DNA of 64,000 bases. Origin: Eremomyces bilateralis CBS 781.70. Its lineage: Eukaryota > Ascomycota > Dothideomycetes > Eremomycetales > Eremomycetaceae. The position numbers and the translations under genes are program-made. Each line of letters opens with the position of its first letter. The first letter of the stretch is position 1. The stretch is from NCBI RefSeq assembly GCF_010015585.1, contig NW_022985070.1, positions 1 to 64,000 on the forward strand, in the 5' to 3' direction. This document shows, piece by piece, positions 1 to 8,543 of the stretch. A model generated the notes under the pieces. The model searched no databases, had not been told where the DNA came from, and worked only from the letters and a program-made list of their open reading frames with translations.

Positions 1-215
1 TACCCGCAGCCTCAGGGCTACGGGGAAACTTTTGCCCGCGGCAGACCAGATAGAATATCGTGCTCATAGACCCGAAAGGGATCCAGATAGTACGTTAAAT
101 TGATTCTTATTATTATTATACCGTATGATACAACCCTTGATGCTCTTTGTTTAGCTCTACCTTACTTTCAGTTAATGCTCATGGCGGTCATCCGGATCCG
201 AACAGGGTCCCCAGG

Positions 216-530
216 ATGCGAACCTTAGTCGGACCACACTTGGGTTGGTCGCAAGAATCGTTTCCGGGGTCGGAATATCGTCATCTTCAGCAGACACGGG
301 TTGCAATACAGCTGCCGGACCCAGCAGAGGTGGACGACCCCAAGGAAACCGAATTGGACGACACCCCGATCCTCGCTCTTACTAGAGCGCAGTGGTTACT
401 ATTAAGCATCCCCCAGATGCACCAGATACATCGGAACTTCCAATTGATCATCCGTCCACATTCAGCGAAGTCGAAAGGCGAACTGATTGACGGTCTAGAG
501 GTGTTTTTCCACTATCCTAGGAATAGATAA
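216..530 (+). CDS. Possible small protein of unknown function, 104 aa
   Basis: The reading frame is open from the ATG at 216 to the TAA at 528-530. No family is recognised. The C-terminal 45 residues (TRAQWLLLSIPQMHQIHR onward, ending FFHYPRNR) are predicted helical, and their pattern of hydrophobic residues followed by KSKGELIDGL faintly recalls a SAP/LEM-type helix-turn-helix; that is inference only. There is no clear promoter and no splice sites that would extend it. It could be a chance frame or the last exon of a longer gene that begins outside the window. Confidence 0.25.
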   Translation: MRTLVGPHLGWSQESFPGSEYRHLQQTRVAIQLPDPAEVDDPKETELDDTPILALTRAQWLLLSIPQMHQIHRNFQLIIRPHSAKSKGELIDGLEVFFHYPRNR

Positions 531-1317
531 GAGGGTGCGTATAGGGGAGAGTAGGTTCGAAGGGATGGGTGTTCCGCAACGTGGTCCGGAGCGAATGACG
601 AGATAAAAGTAGTGAAGATTTAACGGTACGAAATGGGATGAAAGAGATCGATGCTTCCCTTCGGTGATGGAGTCATTGAAATGGTTACACACAGGATTTC
701 CTTGACAATGGGTTATGGGCGGCCCCAAGTAGACACGGACCAGTGTCGTTAATAGCAAGTCCAACATGAAGAGTTACTGTCTGATACCTAAGGCACCAAG
801 CCTGCGAAGGCACCCAAAGGTCCCCGCAGTAGCACCTACTACCAGGTTCTCGCTCGGCTCTAGAGTTTTCGTTCCTCAACATCTATCTCCTCTAGACCTA
901 TCCAGCTCCAAAGCTATTGGCAGTTTTTGCAATCATCGCATGATATTTTCGCTGGCTGTAGAGCAGGTATTATGGCTATTGCTCAACCTTCTTGAAATGG
1001 CCTTCAATGGCCAGAGCTAGATTCCCTATTCATAACTATATTTAGTGTGGAGTTACTAACTCCCAATTATTGAGTGCTGAGGCGAGGCGCCTACCCCTGC
1101 TGATACGCTACGGTATGCTGCTGGTCTGCCGCAGCCCGCGTCGCAGAATTGGTTCTGAAGAGGCGGAGTAATCATCGATTCGGACTAGTACTTTTGACCG
1201 GAATTTGTCAAGAAGGGCGTCCTTCGAACTTCATGCTTGAGTTCCTTTCTCATTTTCTTTCTTTAAGCCTGTACGACCAGTCCGTCATTTTCTTCTCTAT
1301 TTGAAGTTCCGCCTACC
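531..1317. other. Gene-free stretch upstream of the membrane-protein gene
   Basis: Only short overlapping frames on both strands, none with recognisable residues. The last 100 bases become pyrimidine-rich (ctttctcattttctttcttt near 1245-1265), which fits the 5' leader of the gene starting at 1318. Confidence 0.5.
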
Positions 1318-2481
1318 ATGCCTTCCAAGAAACTGTCTAACGATGGCCGCCCGGACGACGCACTGTCCCTCCATACCAACCCAGATCTCGAACCCGAGCC
1401 GTACCGCGATGATGCCGCCGACGATGATACTCCTGATATCGGAGACCTTCCACCTGCATACACTGACGATCTGATACCCCAGCCCGATAATTTTGTCTCT
1501 GAACTGAAGCCGTTCGGAGTGTCGGATTCTAGCAACAGCGCGGCATACTATATCAATCAGCGTCTCGACGCCGACCCCGCCTTCCTCGAGCGTGCCGTGA
1601 ATCGTTGGGCGAAAACTCCACCGCGACCATTTGTCCAACTTCGCGGCACGCACAAGGAGCACAAGGAGACCAAGGACAATGGGAAGAAACGCGTAGACGT
1701 CGTAGATTTCGATATCAAGATCGACTTGACACCCTATCTGTATACGGACCCCAAGTGCGACCGGGCGTGGACCTCGATGCGGACCGTCGAGAACACCGAG
1801 AAGACGCACCGTGGGACCGTTTGGCGAAAGCGTGGGGCGGGAGCCAAGCAGGATATCGAGGTTGGCGGGAGCGCGAAGCCGAGCTTGAAAGAATGGTGCC
1901 ACCGATACTGCGCATCTCATGCACGCCTACGAAGCTTTCGCGTGACGAGGACCGTCACTGGACTCGATAACAAGCTTCTTTGCCGGTCACTCGAGGCGCT
2001 GGTTCGCCAAACCAATTATAGGGGCCATCTCTCCATCACGTTCCCCCTCGAGCAGAACGCCGTCGAAGTGTATTCGGATGCCCATATCAATCACTGGCGC
2101 TTGACATTCTGGATCTGCTGGATCTTCTACTTCACGCTCTTATTCATTTTCACCTGGCCGGCACTCTTCTTCGCCACGAAGCGCTACGCGGTAGTTATCG
2201 TTGAGTGGCCGTTTTCCCGAATGGACGACGCAGGTCGGAAGAAGTACGTCTCGGTCAGTGAGGAGTCGTGGCTCTTGCAGTGGAACCGCGCGGTTTTCAA
2301 GGCCATTATGGCGAAACGCCAAGGCGTCCTGGATCAGCAGGATCTGCTTCAGTCACATCTGCCAGATCCGGAAGTCGATACCGGAAATCGAGCTATTGAT
2401 GGAGCTGTTGGACTTCTTGCTGCCGGAGTCAATGCTTATGCTGAAGTCAACAGGCGTCTCGGATGGGGACAGGACCGCTGA
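1318..2481 (+). CDS. Conserved-type fungal membrane protein, one TM segment, PPxY motif
   Basis: Single-exon frame of 387 residues. The first 60 residues are acidic and disordered and contain PPAY (residues 45-48), a PPxY motif of the kind bound by WW domains of Rsp5/Nedd4 ubiquitin ligases. A mixed alpha/beta region with many charged residues follows (about 85-250). One strongly hydrophobic segment lies at about 260-287 (RLTFWICWIFYFTLLFIF). It is followed by RY and then a soluble tail with a predicted amphipathic region (AIDGAVGLLAAGVNAYAEV). The layout resembles a widespread Pezizomycotina family without an assigned function. By inference it is an endomembrane protein whose level or sorting may depend on PPxY-directed ubiquitination. 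The start is the first ATG after a pyrimidine-rich leader (context taccATGcc). No lesions are seen. Confidence 0.75.
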   Translation: MPSKKLSNDGRPDDALSLHTNPDLEPEPYRDDAADDDTPDIGDLPPAYTDDLIPQPDNFVSELKPFGVSDSSNSAAYYINQRLDADPAFLERAVNRWAKTPPRPFVQLRGTHKEHKETKDNGKKRVDVVDFDIKIDLTPYLYTDPKCDRAWTSMRTVENTEKTHRGTVWRKRGAGAKQDIEVGGSAKPSLKEWCHRYCASHARLRSFRVTRTVTGLDNKLLCRSLEALVRQTNYRGHLSITFPLEQNAVEVYSDAHINHWRLTFWICWIFYFTLLFIFTWPALFFATKRYAVVIVEWPFSRMDDAGRKKYVSVSEESWLLQWNRAVFKAIMAKRQGVLDQQDLLQSHLPDPEVDTGNRAIDGAVGLLAAGVNAYAEVNRRLGWGQDR

Positions 2482-2868
2482 ATGTCTTGGGGAAGACTCC
2501 TGTTCTGCCAAAGTTATGGTGTCAATTATGCAACAATTTGGCTTGGGATGCGCTTCGTTTTAGCGGCATTCGATTTTCCCGACGGCGTAGTTCCTGGTTC
2601 AAGTTCGTTTGGGTTTCTACTCGTCCTAGCCTTCGGATCCAGATGTTATCGTCATGAGTGTCATTACCTTACATATTGCTATTCGTTATGATCCACTTGG
2701 CACGTTGGGGGGTTTAATAATATCAATTGAATTCCACACAGCCAACAAAGTATTGGGGTTCTATGAGTTCATGCCGCATCAACGGCTGTCGGTATTTTGT
2801 AGCTGATTCGGACATAATACTGTACTCCCAACCCTGAAAGATGACCTCAACTGCACCATGTCTGGCTA
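2482..2868. other. Convergent 3' regions
   Basis: 387 bases between the stop of the membrane-protein gene (+ strand) and the stop of the alkyltransferase-like gene (- strand). Short open frames here have no recognisable product. Most likely the overlapping 3' UTRs of the two convergent genes. Confidence 0.5.
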
Positions 2869-3448
2869 TCAACAATGATCTCCACTCCCGGCTTCATCCT
2901 CACTCGGCAACGCCTTCGGGAACCACCCGAAAGTGCCCAATTTTATCCTGTATTCCATTCCATCATACTCGACCTCCACGCCCTCTTCTGTAAGCACATC
3001 CGCCTGCCTCTGAGCACCGCCTGGTCCCCTGCCGGCCATTAGCAATTGAATCGGGATATCCGAGCCTTCAGCTAACCTCGGACTGATTGCGCCTTTGGAA
3101 TTAATTATCCTCTGCCATGGGACATTGCCTCCATTAAACAGCTGTGAGTATCGATCGTCCGGGTCTGGCGCGGATGGAAGGTGCTTTAAGCATACGCCAA
3201 CCTGCCTATGGCATTGATCATGAATGGCTGAATGGCTATACCGGAGGAGATAGGGGTGAGCTTACCTTGCTCTTTCAGCTATTGCAGAAGTCAATACAAA
3301 ACAGGTCATTTCACTAGATTGATGAACACATACGGTGATCCAGTAGGAGAGCGATATGGCCGTACGTGGTGACTTTGCCGACTGGGACTTGTTGGACGGC
3401 TCGATAGACTGCTGAAAACCAGGCTGCCGCCTCCTCGGTGCGAGCCAT
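2869..3448 (-). CDS. atl1: Alkyltransferase-like DNA repair protein (Atl1 type)
   Basis: Three exons: 3448-3334, 3278-3266 (only 13 nt) and 3205-2869, giving 154 residues. Both introns are GT...AG (GTATGT...AATAG and GTAAGC...CATAG) and the frame closes exactly. The protein is the DNA-binding domain of the O6-alkylguanine transferase family: N-terminal helix EEAAAWFSAVYRAVQQVP, then GKVTTYGHIA (24-33), PERARQVG (39-46) and VPWQRII (71-77). In true methyltransferases the last motif is PCHR; here it is PWQR, the signature of ATL proteins. These bind and flip O6-alkylguanine without removing the alkyl group and hand the lesion to nucleotide excision repair. A nuclear role is expected. The C-terminal extension (EGVEVEYDGMEYRIKLGTF) fits S. 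pombe Atl1-like proteins, which are of similar or slightly smaller size. Introns hide the gene from simple ORF finding. Confidence 0.88.
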
Positions 3449-3709
3449 GGTTACTCGTTTAGAGACAGAGTGGTTTTACTAGTTTGAGCATATCAATCTA
3501 GGGCTTATACAGTCTGGGTTGTAAGGATAGTTGCTGGCTCTAGCTGATGCGCTGTATGCGCCCTTCACTAATTAGAGAAATTTCATTCATATATTCATGG
3601 GAGTGTCTCCTAATGTCGGAAAGCAGAAGTTATTAATCATCACGCAAGATTCCTTTGCTCGCACGCCTATTGATTCCATGAATGATTAACACGCCAAAAC
3701 AATCAACAC

Positions 3710-3898
3710 CTAATTAAGACCTATTAACACGTCTCGCGCACCACTAAAAAGACGTTCTACACCTACCTCAGTAGAGGGAACTGAGAGGTAGTTGCGTGCC
3801 GCTTGAGCTACGCAAAAATTCCCCAGAGATATATGAATAATGTGAATGCGAATATGACTATTGGGCGCATTCATATGAATAATATTCATGATATTCAT
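3710..3898 (-). mobile_element. Relic of a hAT-family transposase C-terminus
   Basis: The minus-strand frame ends with a segment containing AARNYLSVPSTEVGVERLF and then SGARDVL. This matches the hAT C-terminal dimerisation region (the pattern A-R-x-Y/V-L-S-I/V-P-x-x-x-x-x-x-E-R-L/V-F-S). Nothing else of the transposase is recognisable on either side, and there are no clear terminal repeats or 8-bp target duplication. The fragment is therefore a dead remnant. Upstream, the minus-strand frame runs into the AT-rich palindromic block at 3840-3960. That block may be part of the same element. Confidence 0.6.
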
Positions 3899-3922
3899 AT
3901 TCGCGCTTCGCGAATATGAATA
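3892..3922. repeat. 14-bp perfect inverted repeat (hairpin) in an AT-rich block
   Basis: Arms 3892-3905 and 3909-3922 are perfect reverse complements around the 3-base loop ctt (core attcatattcgcg / cgcgaatatgaat). The surrounding 3840-3955 contains several further ATTCATAT/ATATGAAT words in both orientations. It lies immediately beside the hAT relic. Confidence 0.85.
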
Positions 3923-4036
3923 CGGGCCATATTCGTATTCATTTATTCATTTCGGAGCTCTACCTGTAGCTAGATCGTGTAGCTATGGTACTCCGTGTAT
4001 TAGACCTAATAGAGAGCCTCGTGCCTATATGCCCCC

Positions 4037-5317
4037 TCACAAACTCGACTTCTCCACCCCCACGGTGTCAGCAATTCTAAATACATACTTTACCGCACTC
4101 GCCTTGCCCTCCAACAAATCCGACAAAGCGCCCTCAATGCCCGCCAGTCCGCCCTTTCTGACTTCATGCGGGTGGGGCTTGAACCAGCCGTCTGCCAATC
4201 CCTTCCCGATCAGCCTAAAGAACACGAACCCGAAGTCCTTCCCATCATCATGGGCCGCGCCCACCTTCGTTATGCTCTGCTCTACGGTCGCGGGGATATT
4301 CTCGTATTTATTTTCCGGCAACACCAACGTGATCTCCCCATTCGGCTCCAGCACCTGGGTGATGTTCTTTTCCGGCAACACCAATGTGATCTTCCCATTT
4401 GGCTCCAGCACCTGGGTGATGTTCTGATAGCTGCCCTTCTCGCTCACCGCGTCGTACGCGTACTGCAGCTTCTTGCCCTGCAACGCGTCACGGATGCCCT
4501 TCACGACCGCCTCGTCGCCGGATCGGTAGTCGACGACCGTGTCGCCCTTGCTGCGGTCGATGAACGACTCGACGAAAGATGCGCCTCGTCCGGCCACGCA
4601 GATCAGCGGGTGGATGTTCGACTTGAGCGCGAACTGAAGGGCGAAGGCACCGACGGCGGAGGCGGCGCCGTAGATGACCAGTGGGGTCGGGGTTGTCGCC
4701 GGGAGCCATGGAGGGGATAATCCCAGGCGCTGATACAGTCCAACGGCCGCAGTCATGGCAGCGAGGGGGACGGTTGACGCTTCTATTCGTTTGCGAGGCG
4801 CAGTTAGCAGCCTGATTTTGGCCGCATTCCAGCGCCTGCCTTAGCGGAAATGGAGAGGGATGGTAGCTCACCTTCGAACGTCGTCGTCTTTGGGATGTGG
4901 AACGTGGTATGCTGCCACGCAAGGGCATATTCCGCGTAGCTCCCATGTGGTGTCACCATCTCATGGAAAGCAGCGACACGATCGCCAATCTTGAACTCGG
5001 TAACATTATCGCCAACCGAGTGCACAATTCCCGCAATGTCGTCACCTTGGTTGGTAGCGTAGTCGAGGAAGTTGGGCACTTTCCTACGCGCACGAGACAC
5101 GTCAGCAGGGTCTCCAGAAGGTCTCCATGAAGGGAAGGAAAATGGGGACGAGTCCAGGGTCGTCGATGAATGAGATGAGAGAAAGGGGCGCAAACCAGTC
5201 CTTCGGGTTCGAACCACTGACAACCACGTTGATGACTACCTGGTCTGCTCCCGGGGAGGGGACTGGAGAGTCGATGATCTGGACCTTAGGCCCCTTGGAG
5301 ACGACAGCCTCCTTCAT
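4037..5317 (-). CDS. Zinc-type alcohol dehydrogenase/quinone oxidoreductase-like protein (MDR superfamily)
   Basis: Three exons: 5317-5196, 5083-4872 and 4782-4037, giving 359 residues. The introns are GTTTGC...GTAG and GTGAGC...ATAG, with phases that join GSNPKDW to KVPNFLDY and FEG/E to EASTVPLAA. N-terminal GroES-like domain: VQIIDSPVPSPGADQVVI, NQGDDIAGIVHSVGDNV and GDRVAAFHEM. Rossmann NAD(P)-binding domain: VIYGAASAVGAFALQFA and an acidic VVDYRSGD loop. The zinc ligands of true alcohol dehydrogenases are absent, so an NADPH-dependent quinone/enone reductase-type activity is likely; the substrate is unknown. A 57-bp in-frame tandem duplication doubles the motif ITQVLEPNG.ITLVLPE in the C-terminal half. 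Length is otherwise normal (about 340 without the duplication). Upstream, and transcribed in the same direction, lies a decayed DUF3605 gene. Confidence 0.88.
4313..4426 (-). repeat. 57-bp tandem duplication inside the oxidoreductase gene
   Basis: Copies 4313-4369 and 4370-4426 differ at only a few positions (aacgtgatctcccc versus aatgtgatcttccc). They encode two consecutive 19-residue blocks, the first with EPNGK and the second with EPNGE. The repeat is in frame. Confidence 0.95.
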
Positions 5318-5451
5318 TGTTGCAGCTATGTTCCTTCTTCGATATCAGATCCCCTTGGATTGGGAAACGCTGAAGACAAAGTCGGTGGAAAGGCAGAACA
5401 GCTGTTGTCTTCCTTTAACAGTGTCGCGATCCTGCGATCGCGAGCCATTGA

Positions 5452-6204
5452 TTACCAATCATGTCTTTCATCCGTAGTAATTTGTCCGGGTATGGACAGC
5501 CGATGGCGGCAAGTGCAAAGTGGAGCAATTGCATCACTCTTGAAGACCTCGGGCGACTTCTCAATTGCGGGACATGGTTGGAAATGGCTGGAAATGTAGA
5601 GTTCGCTATTACAAAATTCAGCCTTACCTCCGACTGGTCCACCATCGTAAATGGCGAGTTCATGTAGTCTTCAATATCCCCCTTGGGCTTTTCCGTGAGC
5701 AACCCTGTGTCAGTGTCATCCGGTAGAGCGAATTTCGTCCAGACCACCAAGTGAACGATCTTTTCGTCGATGAGATACGGCCAATCGTTGAGCAGAACCT
5801 TGACGTCTTCAGGCCTTCGGAACGGCGTGAGGTTGAGATCGAAGTCCTCAGGGGACCATCCGAGGCGCTTCTTGCGGATGAATTCGGCGACGGATCTCGT
5901 ACTTCTCTTTTAGCTCGTCCATATAGTGCTTGCATCTCCAGTGATCGGATAGTTTGCGCCGAAAGTTATCTATACGGCTGGAATCTAGTCGATGTTACTG
6001 ATGGCATCATAACTCGACTGTGCATGCTGCCGTACGAACGATCTTTTTGATGGCATCCTAGCCTAGTGGTTCAAGCGCAAAGACCGGCGTCCCGAGGATC
6101 AATTTCTCTCTTTCTGTGCAGCGGTGGAGGTATTCTGGATATCTTTCGGTCCATTCTTCTTCTGGTAGGTTGACGTTCCAGAAAGGATCCTGTTTCTGGC
6201 CCAT
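5452..6204 (-). pseudogene. Decayed DUF3605 / N-acetylglucosamine-induced protein 1-like gene
   Basis: From the ATG at 6204 the frame reads PFWNVNLPEEEWTERYPEYL, a typical DUF3605 N-terminus. It then meets TAG where the family has a Trp (EPLG-stop-DAIKKIV). Family-like residues continue in shifted frames: KHYMDELKEKYEI, then, one base off, AEFIRKKRLGWSPEDF, and DVKVLLNDWPYLIDEKIVHL followed by VVWTKF. The C-terminal part after VDQSE (about 5610) can be followed only loosely to a TAA at 5452. At least one nonsense change and one or more frameshifts are present, so the gene is probably inactive unless assembly errors are involved. Proteins of this family were named for induction by N-acetylglucosamine in Candida (Gig1); their biochemical role is not established. 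Confidence 0.75.
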
Positions 6205-7525
6205 GTTGAGTGTTGAACGGATCTTTTGAAAGAAAGGAGAGACCAGAAAGGCTGGATATGTTGGATACGGTGCGAAGAGTCTATGGAGTCTATTCGCAAA
6301 TGATCGAAAACTTCATCTGCAACGCAGCAAGCGCTGCCGTTACCAAACGCTCGGGAATGGAAGCGCAAAGATCTGGTGAAGAGCAAACGGAAGATAGTAA
6401 TTAAGGCATTGGCTTCCTACACTCTCCGTGATGAGAGGTTAGTCCATAAGGCAATAATGATAATCGTGAATCAATCATATCATGACACAATATCAACAAA
6501 CATTAGAGAGGTCAGGAGATGCGATCTGCCACGATGTACGACAAGTAGGTGCATGAATAACGGTGGTCTGACTAGGGATGTGTAAAATGGGTAGACTGGG
6601 AACATTGCAAAATACCAGTCCGATTTGAACGGGGTGCCTGCTGAGGGGTTTCTAAGGTACGAATGATTCGCAGCTCTGCGAGTACTGCGCGGATGACCGA
6701 CAGCAGAGGGTGTCATCACTCTTAGGTACCTTGCTTTATATAAGAGAGAAGCCATTTCCTTTTCGACACAGTACGGATAGTACAAGTGAGGGCATTGAGA
6801 AGGAGCTCATCCAAATTTATTAGTGTAAGTGTTGAAGAGCGGATCAAGGATCGAGTGCCGCTCAGTCAAAGAACCCAACATCTTACAGAACTCCAATGTC
6901 ACTGAGTGATCGATGTGTGGCTCTGGTAGGCCCCACTTGCGAACAGAAGAATTGACATGCACCAAAGCCGGCGATTCTGCGACAAATGAGGTTTAAAAAG
7001 GGCCGGATCTTCAGACCTGCCTTGCAGCTAAAAGAAACTACATAGTGAGAGGCAATGAAATCGGGAGGTCGACACAAACGAGTAAAAAAGATGGAGAACG
7101 CTGCTGAAGGTGCTATGATCAAGACGAGTATGTATACGTAAATGTACTTGAATCATAATAACAAAATGAAGGGATATGCACTTGATAGAATCATGGATGG
7201 GAGAGATCTTGAGAAAGGGGAAGGCAAGTGGCCTGGATGGAGTCAATGGAGGTCAAGCCGGAGATCTAGATTAGCAGAGTGCTGACTAATGAATTGATGA
7301 TGATAGAAATTGATGCCTAAGGAGTCAAGTTCAACGTCTGACATAGTGCTTCTCTAACCTTATTGATATGGACTCAGAATCGCATGTAAATTGTAAATAC
7401 CACCTGCACTTAACCTTCCTTGCGAATAGAATCCAGCTCATTCAGAGCATATTTTGGTTGTCTAATAGCCTGACGACCATAACTTACAAGAATCACCCAT
7501 CATATCAATTGACTCGGGAGCAACC
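6205..7525. other. Long stretch without a recognisable gene
   Basis: Only short frames on both strands without family resemblance. A TATA-like stretch (tgctttatataagagag) occurs near 6733 on the + strand, but no credible coding start follows. The last 150 bases are the probable promoter and leader of the Bud13 gene. Confidence 0.45.
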
Positions 7526-8543
7526 ATGTCTCTCGCCGACTACCTCGCGAAGAACTACCTAACAGCTGACCCGCCATCTCAAAAGAAAAGCAAAAAGCGC
7601 AAACGAAATGCCGTGGAAGAGTCCAGCGTGACGATCGCCGACGATGATACTTTGGGCTGGGAGAAACCCCCCACGAACCCCGATGACGACGATGACCCGA
7701 CAACAGGTAAGTTTCCCTCCCAGCATTCGTCACCCAACATCTAACCATCCCCACCCCATAGTTTACAGCACCACCACCTCCTTCCGCAAATCCAAACAAA
7801 ACAACTGGCAATCCCTCGCCGCCGGCCCCTCTGCCGACACCGCCGCCGCGGACGCCATCATCGCGTCCGCCTCCGCCGAACACACCGCGCGCCAGGCCGC
7901 CGCCGACGACGCGCCGCAAGTGGAGGACTCCGACGGTGTGCTGAAGATGCAATCGGGCGCGCACGCGGGATTGCAGACGGCGGAGCAGGTGACAGCGGCG
8001 ATCGAGAGGAAGCGGGTGGAGGAGCGGCGGAAGATGCGGGAGGCGGAGCGGGAGGCGGGGGCGGAGGCGAAGGAGACGATATACCGGGACGCGAGTGGGC
8101 GGATTATCAACGTGGCAATGAAGCGGGCGGAGGCGCGGAAGAAAGAGGAGGAGGCGGCGAGGAAGGAGAGGGAGGAGGCGGAGGCGGGGAAGGGGGATGT
8201 GCAGCGGGCGATGAAGGAGGCGAGGAGAAGGGAGGTGGAGGAGGCGAGGTATTTGACGGTGGGGAGGAGCGTGGACGATGTGGAGATGAACGAGATGTTG
8301 AAGGGGGAGGAGCGGTGGAATGATCCGGCGGCGGGGTTCGTGGAGGCGAAGAGGGGGGGAAAGAGCGTGACTGGGAAGCCACTGTATCAGGGGGCGGCGG
8401 CGCCGAATCGATATGGGATCCGGCCGGGACATCGGTGGGATGGGGTGGATCGGTCGAATGGGTTTGAGAAGGAGTATTTCACGGCGAGGAATCGGAAGGA
8501 GAATCTGAAGAAGATGGAGTATGCGTGGGGGATGGATGATTGA
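7526..8543 (+). CDS. cwc26: Pre-mRNA-splicing factor Cwc26 / Bud13
   Basis: Two exons, 7526-7706 and 7762-8543, 320 residues; the intron is GTAAGT...CATAG and joins DPTTG to VYSTTTSF. The N-terminus MSLADYLAKNYL followed by a Lys/Arg-rich stretch (SQKKSKKRKRN) is typical of the family. The C-terminal half holds the hallmark ETIYRDASGRIINVAMKR, a long charged coiled coil (about 190-240), and the terminal block KPLYQGAAAPNRYGIRPGHR followed by WDGVDRSNGFE. Bud13 is a subunit of the RES (retention and splicing) complex with Snu17/Ist3 and Pml1. It associates with the spliceosome and supports splicing and nuclear retention of unspliced RNA. It acts in the nucleus. The middle of the gene is unusually GC-rich with GCG/GAG codons. 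No lesions are seen. Confidence 0.93.

Noticed and set aside
7500-8432. Minus-strand frame of 310 codons rich in Arg, Pro and Leu
   Set aside because: Antisense to the Bud13 gene; its low complexity follows from GAG/GCG codons on the sense strand.
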